NCBI GenBank assembly: GCA_000827265.1
Contig: KN834749.1
Location: forward strand, 2,097,500-2,161,499
DNA: 64,000 nt
Origin: Collybiopsis luxurians FD-317 M1
Taxonomy: Eukaryota; Basidiomycota; Agaricomycetes; Agaricales; Omphalotaceae
Direction of reading: 5' to 3'
The position numbers and the translations under genes were made by a program. Under the pieces are notes generated by a model. That model had not been told where the DNA came from. It searched no databases and worked only from the letters and a program-made list of their open reading frames with translations. The number at the start of each line of letters is the position of its first letter. Position 1 is the first letter of the stretch. Below are positions 10,807 to 22,043 of this stretch, piece after piece.

Positions 10807-13728
10807 TTACTCGGCCAGCCACTTTTCGCACTTCTTCGCGTACTTGTCAAGCAACATTGACAGGTCGCGGATAACGAATGTGAGAACGACGCTAGCAAAA
10901 AACTCTGACGAGCGTTTCAACTTGTGATCAGCTGCCGAGCGTATTTCTCCAGGTAGAGCGCCATACGCAGGAGCAACGGGTGTCGACGTAACAGCCTGGG
11001 TGTGCTCATCCAAAAGCTGAGCATGCAAAAATAGCTTCTTGAGACCCTGGACATAGGCTGCAGGTGAATCAAGACTAGAGAAAGTGAAGCGAATATGAAT
11101 ATAACGTGGAAATGACCGAAACGAAGATCGATAGATACGCACTTCTTGCCATTTGTAAGCTTATCAAACCGTCGACCGAGTTTGTCTCCCCAGGTCGTCT
11201 TCTTAACCACAAACCCTTCTCCCACACCCAACTTCTTCCCAAAATTTGCTACTACACCATCACATACCGTAGAGAAATCCTCGAGCTTTGCAATCCAGGC
11301 TTCCCCTTCCTTACGTCCAACACTGCCAATTCCAAGCGCCATTCCGCTGCTGACGTTACCGGCACCGAAACAGTCTGAGCTGAACTCCTGGAGTTCTTCC
11401 AAAGCCGTGCAGAGAATATCGATGACTCGAACTTTTTCTCCTAGATTTCCTAATTTTGCACCTCCTTGTGACCAGACCTCTTGCGGCACATGCAGCCGTC
11501 GTGTGATATAGCCCCCAGTGCCGGAAACCATCGTCGTTCGCAGGAGGTTCATTAAATGATATGGCTTCCTCAATGGGTCTGTAGGTGGCACGGGAGGCAA
11601 TGGAGAAGTAGGGGTCAGTGGCACCCCGGGCGCCACCGCAGACATTGGTGCCAGTGACACAGCATTCATCGCCAAGTCCGTCTGTACAGTAAGAGCCTGT
11701 GTATTGAGCGGTGGCTTAGGTAACCGTGGTGGAGGGGCGGGAACACCGAGAATACCATTCGCGGTGTTTGGTAGTGGAGGCCTCTCTTCCGAGGGTGAGA
11801 TGCGACCATTACCGATTGAGGGTCGACGGCCAGGAGGCTGCGAGGAAGACCTGCTCCGGGTGGTCACCAACGATGTAGTAGAGCTCGGTAAAGAGGATGT
11901 CACTGGTCTGGGTAATGGAACGGACCCTACGGAGGTTGTAGACTCTGCAGGGGAAGATGACCGAGGAGTAGAGGGGCCGGATGTCTTAGGTCTTCGCTGA
12001 TAAATCGTACCCTGGGTCGGCGTAGGATTTATGATCGCTGAACCGTCAGAGCGAGTTGATATTGTAGAAGAACCTCTTGAACGAGATGCATGAGCTAATC
12101 GAGGAGATGGCGGGGGTTTTGAGGTAATTCTTGGGGTTCCAGGTGCTTCTGTTGGCAGCGGGGGTGAAGGGGAAGGAAGGGCTGGTAATGGGGGTGAGTC
12201 GTGTCCGTGAGGCTGATACTTTGAATCCCGTATCGTTGACTGTCTACTGTTGAGGTATCGCTCTTCTTCCTCCTCCAAAGAGGCCAACTTACTTCCCGAA
12301 CCTGTCCGTCGGTGGCCGATAACGGATTCACCTCGAGGACGAGGTGCAGCCAAAGAGGAGTGCGATGTTACCGGCTGGGTGTCATGTGGAGAGGATGTTG
12401 GCGCATTTGGAGGGGACTTCGAAGGTGGGGGAGGCGGAGGCGGAAGATTGGATGACGACCTGGTCGATCGGCGAATAGCACTGCGACCGGAAGCATTTGA
12501 AGGTGCAGGAACAGCAATGGGTAAAGACGGAGGCGCAGGAGGGCTACCCTCAAATAAAGCTGGTGCAGATGCATAAGGATGTGCCCCAGGAGATGGTAGG
12601 CCTGAAATCTCAGATCTGGTCGGGCTGGCCAAATCTTTCATGAACATTGCGGCACCGATGGCAGCCATACCTTCGTCGGCGTGGTCACGATAGTCCAAGA
12701 CATCGTCCTGGGTATCCTCGAGGCTGTACTTTCTCGCAATTACAGGGTCAGTAACATCATCTGAAGACGGTGAGGAGGAATTCGTAGGTGAGGTAGAAGT
12801 TGTGGAGTCTATGGAGGTCGAAGTAGTGTGAGTGTGAGTGTTGGGTGAGTAAACATTGGTGGTGTTGTAGGGGACCGGCTGTATACTATAGATTATGCTC
12901 AGAATATTCATCCGATCCGCATAAGTATCGTGCTAGACAGCCAACGTTAGGAGATAGAAGAACCGCAGATTTCACACTCACGATAGCTTGCAACCGTCGA
13001 ATTTCATCTTCTTGAGCAAATACACTCCTTCTTCGACCATTTTTTCGTCGTGAAGAAGACTCTGTGCTCTCTTCGCCTCTTCTAACTCTTTCCATAACCT
13101 CACTGAGCAATGCGACACTTCTGCCGTACGCCGCAACGGCCAATTCTGGATTGTCGTTCATGGAATCAAGCTGAACTGCCTCCCTCGCCAGCTCAAGAGC
13201 TCTAGTCAGAGCCCGACGAGGAGAAGGGATTCGAGCTTCAGGCCTATTTTCTGGAGGCATCAACAGGCCGTCAACGGCTGGAACAGCCAAGTGCTCTGTT
13301 TGGGCAGCCGAGACTTGAGCAGGAGTCTTCGTCTGGGGCAGAGGGGGGTCCTGGAGGCGCGACGATGAGGAAGGAAGGAAGGACTGAGGAGGAGGGTCGG
13401 ATAAATCATCAACTGAGGAAGAGGCGGGAGAGTTGGATGGCGACTGAACCATCAACCGTGGCTGCGCTGATGGGGCTACCTGGGCGAAAGAGGAAGATCT
13501 TGTTGGTCGTGCAAAAAGGGTCGGTTCTTCAGACGACTCTGATTGATCTTGGGGGATATCTGGTATACTAGGAATGGGAAGATTTGGTGGAGGAGCCGCA
13601 GGTCTTGTATGAGCAGCCGAAGACCGTCGGCGCTGCGAAAATGTCGAGGTCGTCTGCGGAGGAGAAGGATATGGAGATACAGCCAAACCACCACCACCAA
13701 GTTCACGCTCGCCGTTGGCCCAGCTCAT
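10807..13728 (-). CDS. MIT-domain protein with long proline/serine-rich middle
   Basis: Three exons (12982-13728, 11143-12932, 10807-11074) encode 934 residues. Near residues 168-218 there is a MIT-like three-helix segment (RALTRALELAREAVQLD, then NPELAVAAYGRSVALLSEVM). MIT domains bind ESCRT-III tails and other membrane-traffic partners. A Pro/Ser/Thr-rich low-complexity region follows. The last 230 residues are conserved-looking and helical, starting LRKPYHLMNLLRTTM with ITRRLHVPQEVW, and ending RDLSMLLDKYAKKCEKWLAE. The family occurs across fungi as an uncharacterised MIT protein, so an endosomal or vacuolar-sorting role is inference. The high-GC antisense strand produces many long but spurious open frames here. 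Confidence 0.72.
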
Positions 13729-14072
13729 GACTGAACGAGCTCAGCAGAGGTAATGTAAAGAGCGACAGTCTCCGAGCTAAAGTTTCTTGTATCCTCTCAG
13801 TTTGGAAACCAGCCAAGGCCAGATCACACTTTTGATCGGTTGATGCCCAATATTCTCATGCCTCATCCATTGCTGCATTTCGCCTCAAAAATGCATCATT
13901 ATTAAATTGAAAACAGAAACGGACACGGTAAACTATCTCGATTGTCCGGGAATATTTGTAAAAAAACAATCTGACTGAAATAAAGAACGAGAGTCTCTTG
14001 TCGCTGGTCCAGACGAGGGTATATACCAACAACTATTCCATGAAAACACTTTGCCAACATAGACAGGGTCAT
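13729..14072. promoter_or_regulatory. Tandem intergenic region upstream of the MIT-domain gene
   Basis: Holds the promoter of the MIT-domain gene and the 3-prime end of the septin gene. No clear motif or gene. Confidence 0.5.
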
Positions 14073-15726
14073 TTAGTCCCGAAACTCCGACTGAGATCCC
14101 TGAGCGGCAAGTCGACTCTCCAAGTTGCTGTTTGAATTGAATCAGAAAAATGATAACGGCATTCTTTATTTAAAACTGCATACCGCAGGGACTCCTCCTT
14201 GGCCAACAGTTCTTGTCTCTTCTCGTTAATCTCGCGTTGCACTTTGAGCTCGATCTCCCGCAGCTATTAGACAGGTAGATATATATAGATTCCAAAAGTG
14301 ACTGAGGAGAAGCAGAACATACCTTCTCCTCTTCGCGACGCAGCTGCTCTTCCTTGAGGCGCACACTTTGCGAAGCCAATTCCTCGGGAAGAATGGAAGA
14401 GTCGCTAGAAAAAGAAAAAAAAAAAAGAAAAACCTTTAGCTCTGGCTTTCATTACTGAAATTAGTACGACATACTGGCTGTCGGCATGGACAGTCCTCGA
14501 AAGCTTCTCCGTACGGTAAGTTTCGTACAAGACGTCATGGGTCAAGGACTTCAAGTCTGCCAGATGGGAGCTATGACAGTCAAAATTTAGAATCAGCCCT
14601 CCAGTTGCTACACATCATCACTCACTTCAAGAGAGCGCTCCTAAGGCGACTGAAATCGCTATGTTTGGGATTGTCAACCTCAGCAACACCCCAGGGGTAA
14701 ATTCGGGCGCGGACAGGTTGGCCGTCGATCTCAATCTCCTCCTCGGACCCAATGATAGCAAAAGGAAGAAGAGCCTAGACGCGATATCAGAGGGGGAGAG
14801 CCGCAAGCACTGCCAAACTTACGCGAAGCTCGCTGTTATCTTGAATAGTCTCTTCGTCGTCTTCTTCGACATCATAAGGGAAGTTGTAGACAGGGATGTC
14901 ATAATGCTCAATGTCCTCCATAATCTATGCTTAGAATTCAGAAAGGAAACAGTCGATAGAAAACATTGCACACACCCTCTTCTTGAACCCTCGAAGTTCG
15001 CTCGGAGTCAAGGAATCGGCTTTACCAATGACAGGGATGACATTGACGCGAGGAGAGAGACGGCGCATGAGCTCAATGTCCATTTCCCGCAAACTAGAAC
15101 GTATTAAGAATGCCGCTTGAAAGAACTAGAAGCCACTTACGAGTGACCAGTGGGAGGGATGAAGTACAGCAGGGCATGGACACGGTTATCCCTGAAGCGA
15201 GGGTTACGCTTGATACGAGACTCTTCCGCCAATATATCGTCATATTGACGCTCAAGGTATCCTACAATCTCTTGGAAGCTAAAGCACAAACCGTAAGTAA
15301 AGATACCTTGGAAAAAAGAAACAGAACGTACGCGAATTCGTTGTCAATGTTGTCGCCAAAACCCGGAGTATCCACAATGGTAAGTGCAATACGAACACCG
15401 TCCTCCTCAAGCTCTGAAAGCGAAAAACAAATTTTCAGCCCGGTTCTGGCAAAGGATTAACGTGGAGCGCTCACCGACGTTAACAGGTTTAATTCTGATA
15501 CCTTCCTCAACATGAGCTGTCTCGGGAGAATCGGAAATTTTGTGCGCGAGAACCTCAGACTCGCACAGGGTGTTCACAAAGGTGGTACGTCCAGTGCCAG
15601 AAGCACCTGCCGGGAGACATCAAAAAGTGGAAACTGGGGAGATATGAAGGACGGACCGACGACCATGACGGTGAACTGGACACCCTTCTTGACTTTGTTT
15701 CCTCGTCTGCGGCCAGCGAACGACAT
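14073..15726 (-). CDS. CDC11: Septin, Cdc11/AspA type
   Basis: Minus-strand gene of about eleven short exons and about 370 residues. The N-terminus MSFAGRRRGNKVKKGVQFTV leads into the P-loop GASGTGRTTFVNTL. This P-loop carries Arg instead of the usual Lys, which is characteristic of the Cdc11/AspA septin subgroup. Other GTPase motifs are DTPGFGD (G3) and GKAD (G4). Subgroup-specific segments include AHVEEGIRIKPVN, GYLERQYDDILAEESRIKR, FIPPTGHSLREMD and YPWGVAEVDNPKHSDF. The C-terminus is a charged coiled coil (LKEEQLRREEEK, EIELKVQREINEKRQELLAK), as expected. Septins form heteromeric filaments at septa and hyphal tips. The start is separated by 173 bp from the divergent MSH1 start. Confidence 0.92.
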
Positions 15727-15899
15727 TGTGAAGATGGAGGAGAGAGAGAAAGGATTGTTTGAGGAATGATAGCCGGACAGAAAGCGAAAATTCAGAAATC
15801 GAAAGTTGTTGCTCACTGTCCCACGGCTTTATGGGCGCTTAAAAGTCGAAAGCCCTTTCCGTCAATGTCATTAACTCGTTTTCTACTTCCATCTCGTAT

Positions 15900-18800
15900 A
15901 TGCTCAGACTGCCTCTGCCGTATCACTGTGCAAGGCGTAAACCCTTCAGCTCCTTTTCTGTCTTTCGGATCAAGACTCATATACGTCAAACCCGCTCGTT
16001 CTCTCATGAAAAGCCTCCTGAAGACTCAAAAGACGCGTCTCTTTCAGAAGAGCCAGTAAAACCGACCAAAATTAAGAAAAGTTTCTCAAAACTTCCCAAA
16101 ACTCACATCCTTCCCGATGGCAGTATCGCAAAACCGCTGCAAGATTGGCAAGGTGGCGAAAATACCCCGCGTAAGGCGAATTCCTCAAAATTCGATTTGT
16201 CTGACTTGAAACGTCAATAGTGAGAAGCGTAGATCAAGGTCATGCTGCCGCCGAAGATATTTTGTCTCAAGTCAAGGCGAAGCAGTATCTGCCAGAGGTC
16301 GCGTATGGGGACGACGACGCGAAATCAAAGCCAAGACGCCGCAAAGGCATCAAGGCAGACGCGAGTAAGTAATACTTTTACTCAATTATCCACTTAAAAT
16401 CACCTAGAACAGATGCGACTGTACCAAAGAAGCGCACCCGCAAGGACGCCGGAGATTTGGTCGAGATTAAGAGACCTTCCCGCAAAAAGAAAGATCTCCA
16501 AGGGATTAATGCCACCGAAATCAAGTCTAAACGCGTCTTGGATAATCAAAATCTCGAAGGTATCAGCTCATGGCCCTTACGTATTATCTTTACGAACAGT
16601 GACTTTGTGCAGAGTTTGACAATCTCCCGAAAAGCGTCCTTGCTCAAGAAATCAAGGATAATCTTTCCAAATTTCCTCACTGTCTTCTTCTCACTCGAGT
16701 TGGAAACTTTTACGAGGTATGCTTTTCGCATGACCATAGTGGACACGAACCCGCAATTTTGACGTATCCCATAAGTCTTATTTCGATCAAGCCACTGAGA
16801 TCGCAAGATTACTCAACATAAAGTTGACTTCCAGGCGGTGGGGTGGAGGTCGCGTCCCTATGTGCGGATTCCCTCTACTCCACCTCGACAAACATCTTAA
16901 GGTTATGGTCCAGCAACATAGACGGTTTGTCGCCATGTGTGAGGAGTTTCCACGGTATACTTCGGCTGGCGAGCGAGAATTTGAGAGACGAGTAGTACGC
17001 GTCATCACACCAGGAACACTCATTGACGAATCATTTTTAAATCAGTACGAGAACAACTATCTCCTTGCTGCCAGCGTCTCCCCCGACGATCACGTTCCCG
17101 GAAGGCCCACAATTGGTTTGGCATGGGTAGACGTTTCGACCGGAGAGTTTTATTCCAAAAAGTCTTCGCTTGAGAGTCTTCGCGATGATATTGCGCGTAT
17201 CGGACCCCAAGAGATTGTTCTTGACAAAGATTTGGAGCTTCAAATTTCTCATCCGGCTGTGGAAGCTGCCACCGAAGAGGGTATCCTCATCTCTTTCATT
17301 CACCCATCTGGTTCAGAAGACAGGCCACAGTTTTCTAATGTCAAGTCCTCGGGCATGACTGTTTCGAATTCCAACGTCACGGATGAACTCATTGATGCCC
17401 AGGATTCTTCTCTATCCGCTTCTTTCAATTATACAAGTGAAGAGACATCTGCTGTTGATCTTTTAACGACATATTTACGTGCTAACCTTCTGGAGCATAT
17501 GCCCCCTCTCTCGCTACCTAATCGCGAGGACAGTGGAGGTAGAATGCAGATTGACTCTCATACCATCAAGGCATTGGAAATACGCGAAAGCATTCGAGAG
17601 GGTGGTGTTCGCGGCAGTTTAATGAGCTCCATCAAACGCACTATCACCACAAGTGGTACTAGATTACTGACGAGATGGCTTTGTGAGTAAAACTCTTCTT
17701 ACATTGGATGAGCTTGACTGACCTTAGCATAGGCTCCCCCAGTACTTCGATACAGGAAATTAATGCCAGACAGGCCCTGGTTGCCTTTTTTCACGCCCGC
17801 CCACACTTCCTTGCGGATATGCTCATTCTCATCGCCAAAGCTGAGGACGCTGGGCGGATTGTACAGAAGTTTCTCCTTGGAAAAGGTGATCCAAATGACT
17901 TGCTTGCACTAACCGCTACCGTCAATATTTGGAACGATATCAAACGAAGAGTAACTCACGAGCGTGAAATGGAGGCCTTAGAGCAGACGTCTTTCAATTC
18001 CAAAGAATGGGGTAGTTTGGAAACGTTGATAAAGAGGATGGCTAACGTCGAGGATCTCGCACAAAAAATCAGCTTGGCAGTGGAGAATTCTTCGCCCTTC
18101 AAAGGAGATGAATCATATGTATCTTCGGAATTAAACGAGGGATCTGGTGTAGTGGATGAGAGCGCACTTCGTCCAGAATGGAGTTACGGTCGAATCAAGT
18201 TTAGGATCAAAATCAGACCAGAGTATGCGTCGTTTTTCTTGTGTACTCCCAAAAACTCAAATCAGATTTTAGATTTTCCCCTACTCTCCTGGAACTCAAC
18301 AGTATGCTCAAAGACCTGTGGGATCAAAAGGCCAAAATGGAAGAAAAGCTACAGCTCAAATACGACGCGCCTTCTCTTACACTTCGATCTTCTCCGGGCC
18401 AAGGCATGCATGTGCATTTGGCTAAGTCGAAAAGAGATCAGAGAAAGCTGAATGCAGATCCTGCGTTTGTTTCCATAAGCGAATCTGGCACAACAAAATC
18501 TTACTTCTACCAGGTATGTTGGCAATCCGGAATAAATGATCGTTTGAAGGCTGATCGTAGTATAGGACTGGTCGCAACTTGGACAGCAGATATTTACCAC
18601 ATCTATCGCTCTTTTAACCGCCGAAAAAGAAGCTTTTGAAACCCTACGACAAGAGGTCATTTTTACACGTATCCTGAACTCCTCAAATTGATGTCCACCA
18701 TCTAGGTAAATCTTCACGCTTCGAGCCTTCGGCGTAATGCTCGGGTTTTGGATGAATTGGATGTCACACTGGCTTTCGCTCGGCTTGCAGCTGATATGAA

Positions 18801-19751
18801 TCTTGTTAGACCATCAATTCAAGACAAGTGAGTCCCGTCGGTGTATTTCTGATGCTACTTACCGAAGGATCACCAGCACGACCTACGATGTAGTCAATGG
18901 TCGTCATCCAACAGTCGAATTAGGACTTCTTACATCTGGACGTGTTTTCACTCCCAACACCGTCTCATTGACTCCTTCGTCTAACTTCCACATAATTACG
19001 GGTCCAAACATGGCGGGGAAATCGACTCTTTTGCGTCAAACAGCTTTGATCGCTATTCTGGCCCAGATCGGATCCTTCGTTCCCGCGGATTCGGCGAACC
19101 TGGGTATTGTTGATAAGCTCTTTTCGCGTGTGGGAGCTAAGGACGATCTGTTCCACGATCGCAGCACGTTCATGGTAGAGATGCTGGAAACAGCAGACAT
19201 ACTAAGGCGTGCTACTCCTCGAAGTCTGGTAAGTCTGCGGCTCTGGCTTGAGTTTTTTTTTTTTTTCTTGGCTAACGCTCTTCCAGGTAATCATGGACGA
19301 GGTTGGGCGAGGAACGACCGTAAAGGATGGCATAGCTCTGGCATTTGCGACCATTCACTACCTGGTTTCAGTTAACCGATGCCGAACGCTGTTTGCCACA
19401 CATTTCCACGAGTTATCAGACATGCTTGGCTACAAGGATTCTTCACCTTCGGGACGAGGTATATTCCAAAATGTAGCTTTCTTTTGTACTACAGTGGATG
19501 AGATGGAGGTAAGATCTTCTAGTTCTATCGCTTCTCCGTATGTTGATGGATGTACTTAGGATGGATCATTCTCATACTCCTACCGTCTCCAGCCTGGCAT
19601 CAATCGGGACAGTCACGGTCTCAAAGTTGCTCAATTAGCCGGTATGCCTTCGTCTGCTGTCGGAATTGCTCGCAATGTCTTGGCAGCGCTTAAAAGTGGG
19701 CCAGAATTGAACTCTGAAAAGCTTGCCTTTATTGGACAAAACACTGCTTAG
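15900..19751 (+). CDS. MSH1: Mitochondrial DNA mismatch-repair protein MSH1 (MutS homologue)
   Basis: Twelve exons, of which the main ones are 15900-16170, 16221-16364, 16413-16559, 16613-16716, 16776-17682, 17733-18222 and 18273-18513. These are followed by 18566-18655, 18706-18827, 18868-19228, 19287-19508 and 19560-19751. All phases agree and give 1,096 residues. The N-terminus is Arg/Ser-rich without acidic residues for about 35 residues, as in a mitochondrial presequence. MutS domain I is seen as [17 protein letters not shown] and CGFP. The ATPase has Walker [10 protein letters not shown], Walker [16 protein letters not shown] and the ATHFHEL motif. The Phe-x-Glu-like GNFYE mismatch-contact motif is present. 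The protein maintains mitochondrial DNA in fungi. Confidence 0.92.
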
Positions 19752-20340
19752 GCGTTGTCGCTCTCGTTATACCCCATGACTTCCATAATTACCTACGGAA
19801 CTCCTTGCCATGCGAGGTTCTGGCACCGGGGAAAGCTGACTCCAGTACCTGTCATCCTCTCTCATACATGAAAACGGAAGCGTTTAGAATGGCCGGAGAC
19901 TGGCAGACAGGAAGTGGGTGCTTCTACTCCTGGCGGGCTCAATCGTCAGAGAGAAGACTTTGGACTCTGGCAGAGCTGCCTGATCCAGAATGGCCGCCGT
20001 CTCCAGCTTCCTTATCCTCGCCCATTATCGTTATTGTACATATAGCAAGGATCATGTTCGTTCAAGTTATTATTGTGATTACCCCAGAGCAGAGAGACGG
20101 CGTAAGAGCCAATGAACGCTGAAGAGCAACTATCGGAAACGCAAAGCGAGCCGCTGCACACCTCCTTAGCATGAGTGCTTGAGTTTTAATGCCATCTAAT
20201 GGCTTCTAAGTGCACTGCTAACTCGCTCACAACGTATGAATCACGTGCATAGTATGGACCGGTAGATTCCTGAATCCGGCCCCGGGCATATTACTAGAAA
20301 TGCATCTTCGCTCCCTTCGTCGTCCCGTTTCAATCCCACC
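19752..20340. other. Intergenic region between MSH1 and the APH-fold kinase
   Basis: 589 bp with the MSH1 3-prime flank and the promoter of the downstream gene. A CACGTG site lies at 20242-20247, about 95 bp before the start. An open frame at 19805-20122 shows no family resemblance and is not called. Confidence 0.55.
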
Positions 20341-21743
20341 ATGTCCCCTCAGAAAACAGCGCAAACGGCTGGAAGTGGGTACGGAGAAATACGGGCTTCT
20401 ATAGACATCGACACGCTCGAGAACTATTTGGCCAAAAACTTGAAGGGCGTTCGATTACCTGTCGCGGTTAAGCAGTTCAAAGTAAGTGCATAGACTCTTG
20501 ATCAATACTAGCTAATTTCAGCAAAATCATGTAGTTTGGACAATCAAATCCTACGTATTTCTTGACAGACGCAAAGTATGTTTTCTCTACAGCTTGAGCT
20601 CCGAATACTCAGATATTGCGACAGCAACAAGCGGTACGTCCTGCGCAAGAAACCAGCTGGACAGCTTTTGTCAAAGACGGCTCACCAAGTTGAACGCGAA
20701 TATGCCGTTTTGCGCGCTTTGCACCGATATAATCTCCGTCCGACTACTCTCACTTCGAAGCGTGTCCCAGTGCCCGAACCCTTTTTACTGTGTGAAGACA
20801 ATTCTGTCATAGGTACACCTTTTTATGTCATGGAATTCCTTGAGGGACGTATATTCGAAGACGCCCGACTGCTCGAAATGAGTCCGAAAGATAGAGAAGA
20901 GTGCTGGCTGGCGACTATACATGCTCTAACTTGCTTATCCGCCATCGACCCTGTCGATGTAGGCTTGGATAAATATGGGCCCCCACAAGCTTATTTTCCC
21001 CGCCAGCTACGCGCCTTCACTAAAATTGCAGAAGTTCAGGGCGCTACACGAGATGTTGATACCAACGAACCCGTACAGCAGATTCCTCACTACGAGAAAA
21101 TGATACGCTGGTTTCAAGCGCACCTTCCTGACGAAGGGAAGATCGGGAGACGAATCGTTCACGGAGATTATAAACTCGACAACTTGGTTTTTCACCCTAC
21201 GGAAAATAGAGTGATTGGTATCTTGGACTGGGAGTTGTCTACAATTGGGAGTCCGTTGGCCGATTTTGGCAATCTAACGCAGCCTTGGAATATCAAGTTA
21301 GAGCATCTCCCGAAAACAGGGATATTCCGGGATAATGTCAGGGCATTCAAAGACGTGCCTACGAATAAAACTGTCGGAATGGGCCAGGGTGGAGAAACAC
21401 TTGCACCAGTGCAGCTAGACGTATTGGAGAGGGAATATTGCAGACTTATGAAGCTCGAGTATCCCTTGAAGGATATATTGTTTGTGAGCAGCTGGAATTT
21501 GTTTAGGGTAATATATCGCTTCGTTGCAATTTTGCAGGTTGAAAAGTCGCTTACCACCGCTCACAGGGAAGTATCATTGCTCAAGGCATTGCAGCGCGTG
21601 CAGCGAGGCGTCAGGCTTCTTCAGCCAATGCAACGCGATATTCGACATCAGTCACACTTTTTGGTGAACTTGCCAGACAAGTTTTAGTCGATGCTGGACA
21701 AGGAAACGATCTGAACGGTGGGCTGAAGAAAACGAAGTTGTAA
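20341..21743 (+). CDS. APH-fold phosphotransferase (ACAD10/11 kinase-domain-like)
   Basis: Four exons (20341-20481, 20535-20575, 20625-21507, 21567-21743) encode 413 residues. Features are FGQSNPTYFLT (Gly-rich loop region), YVLRKKP with the ATP-binding Lys, and the catalytic loop HGDYKLDNLVFH. The metal-binding strand is ILDWELSTIG. The C-terminal family block FRGSIIAQGIAAR is followed by RQASSA. This is the aminoglycoside-phosphotransferase/choline-kinase fold seen in the N-terminal half of animal ACAD10/11, where it phosphorylates 4-hydroxy acyl-CoA. Here it stands alone. The last intron (21508-21566) is in frame without a stop for some distance, so an unspliced reading gives a wrong C-terminus ending near 21687. 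The substrate is not established. Confidence 0.85.
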
Positions 21744-22043
21744 AGAATTAAAAACCTGTTCTGGAAACTTTTGGGATGTTGTGTACTATGTAGCAATTTC
21801 GTTCAAATAAGTTAGCCCTCTTGGAACTACACCAGCCATTATATTAGGTCCTTTCACACTTCACTAGGGATTATTGCATTCATACCGGTAGGCTACCTTC
21901 ACACATGAAACTTGAAGGTTCCAGTATCCAATTGTTTGTCGAGAGGAGCAATTACAACAGGGTACAATATTAGGATATAATATTAAATAAATAAATACAT
22001 TCGATGTCTAGCAACACTCTTCTCGAGATCAAGGCTATAGAGA
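21744..22043. other. Convergent intergenic region
   Basis: 300 bp between 3-prime ends, AT-rich, with nothing recognised. Confidence 0.5.

Noticed and set aside
11704..12576. Long plus-strand open frames opposite the MIT-domain gene
   Set aside because: Gly/Glu-rich shadows of the Pro/Ser-rich coding strand.
15110..15460. 116-codon plus-strand open frame opposite the septin gene
   Set aside because: Fully overlapped by conserved septin exons on the minus strand.
19805..20122. 105-codon open frame downstream of MSH1
   Set aside because: No domain, no splice partners and no codon support; probably MSH1 3-prime flank.
21508..21690. C-terminus of the APH-fold kinase ending in FLVNLPDKF
   Set aside because: That reading runs through an intron (21508-21566). 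Splicing it gives the family block FRGSIIAQGIAAR and a stop at 21743.
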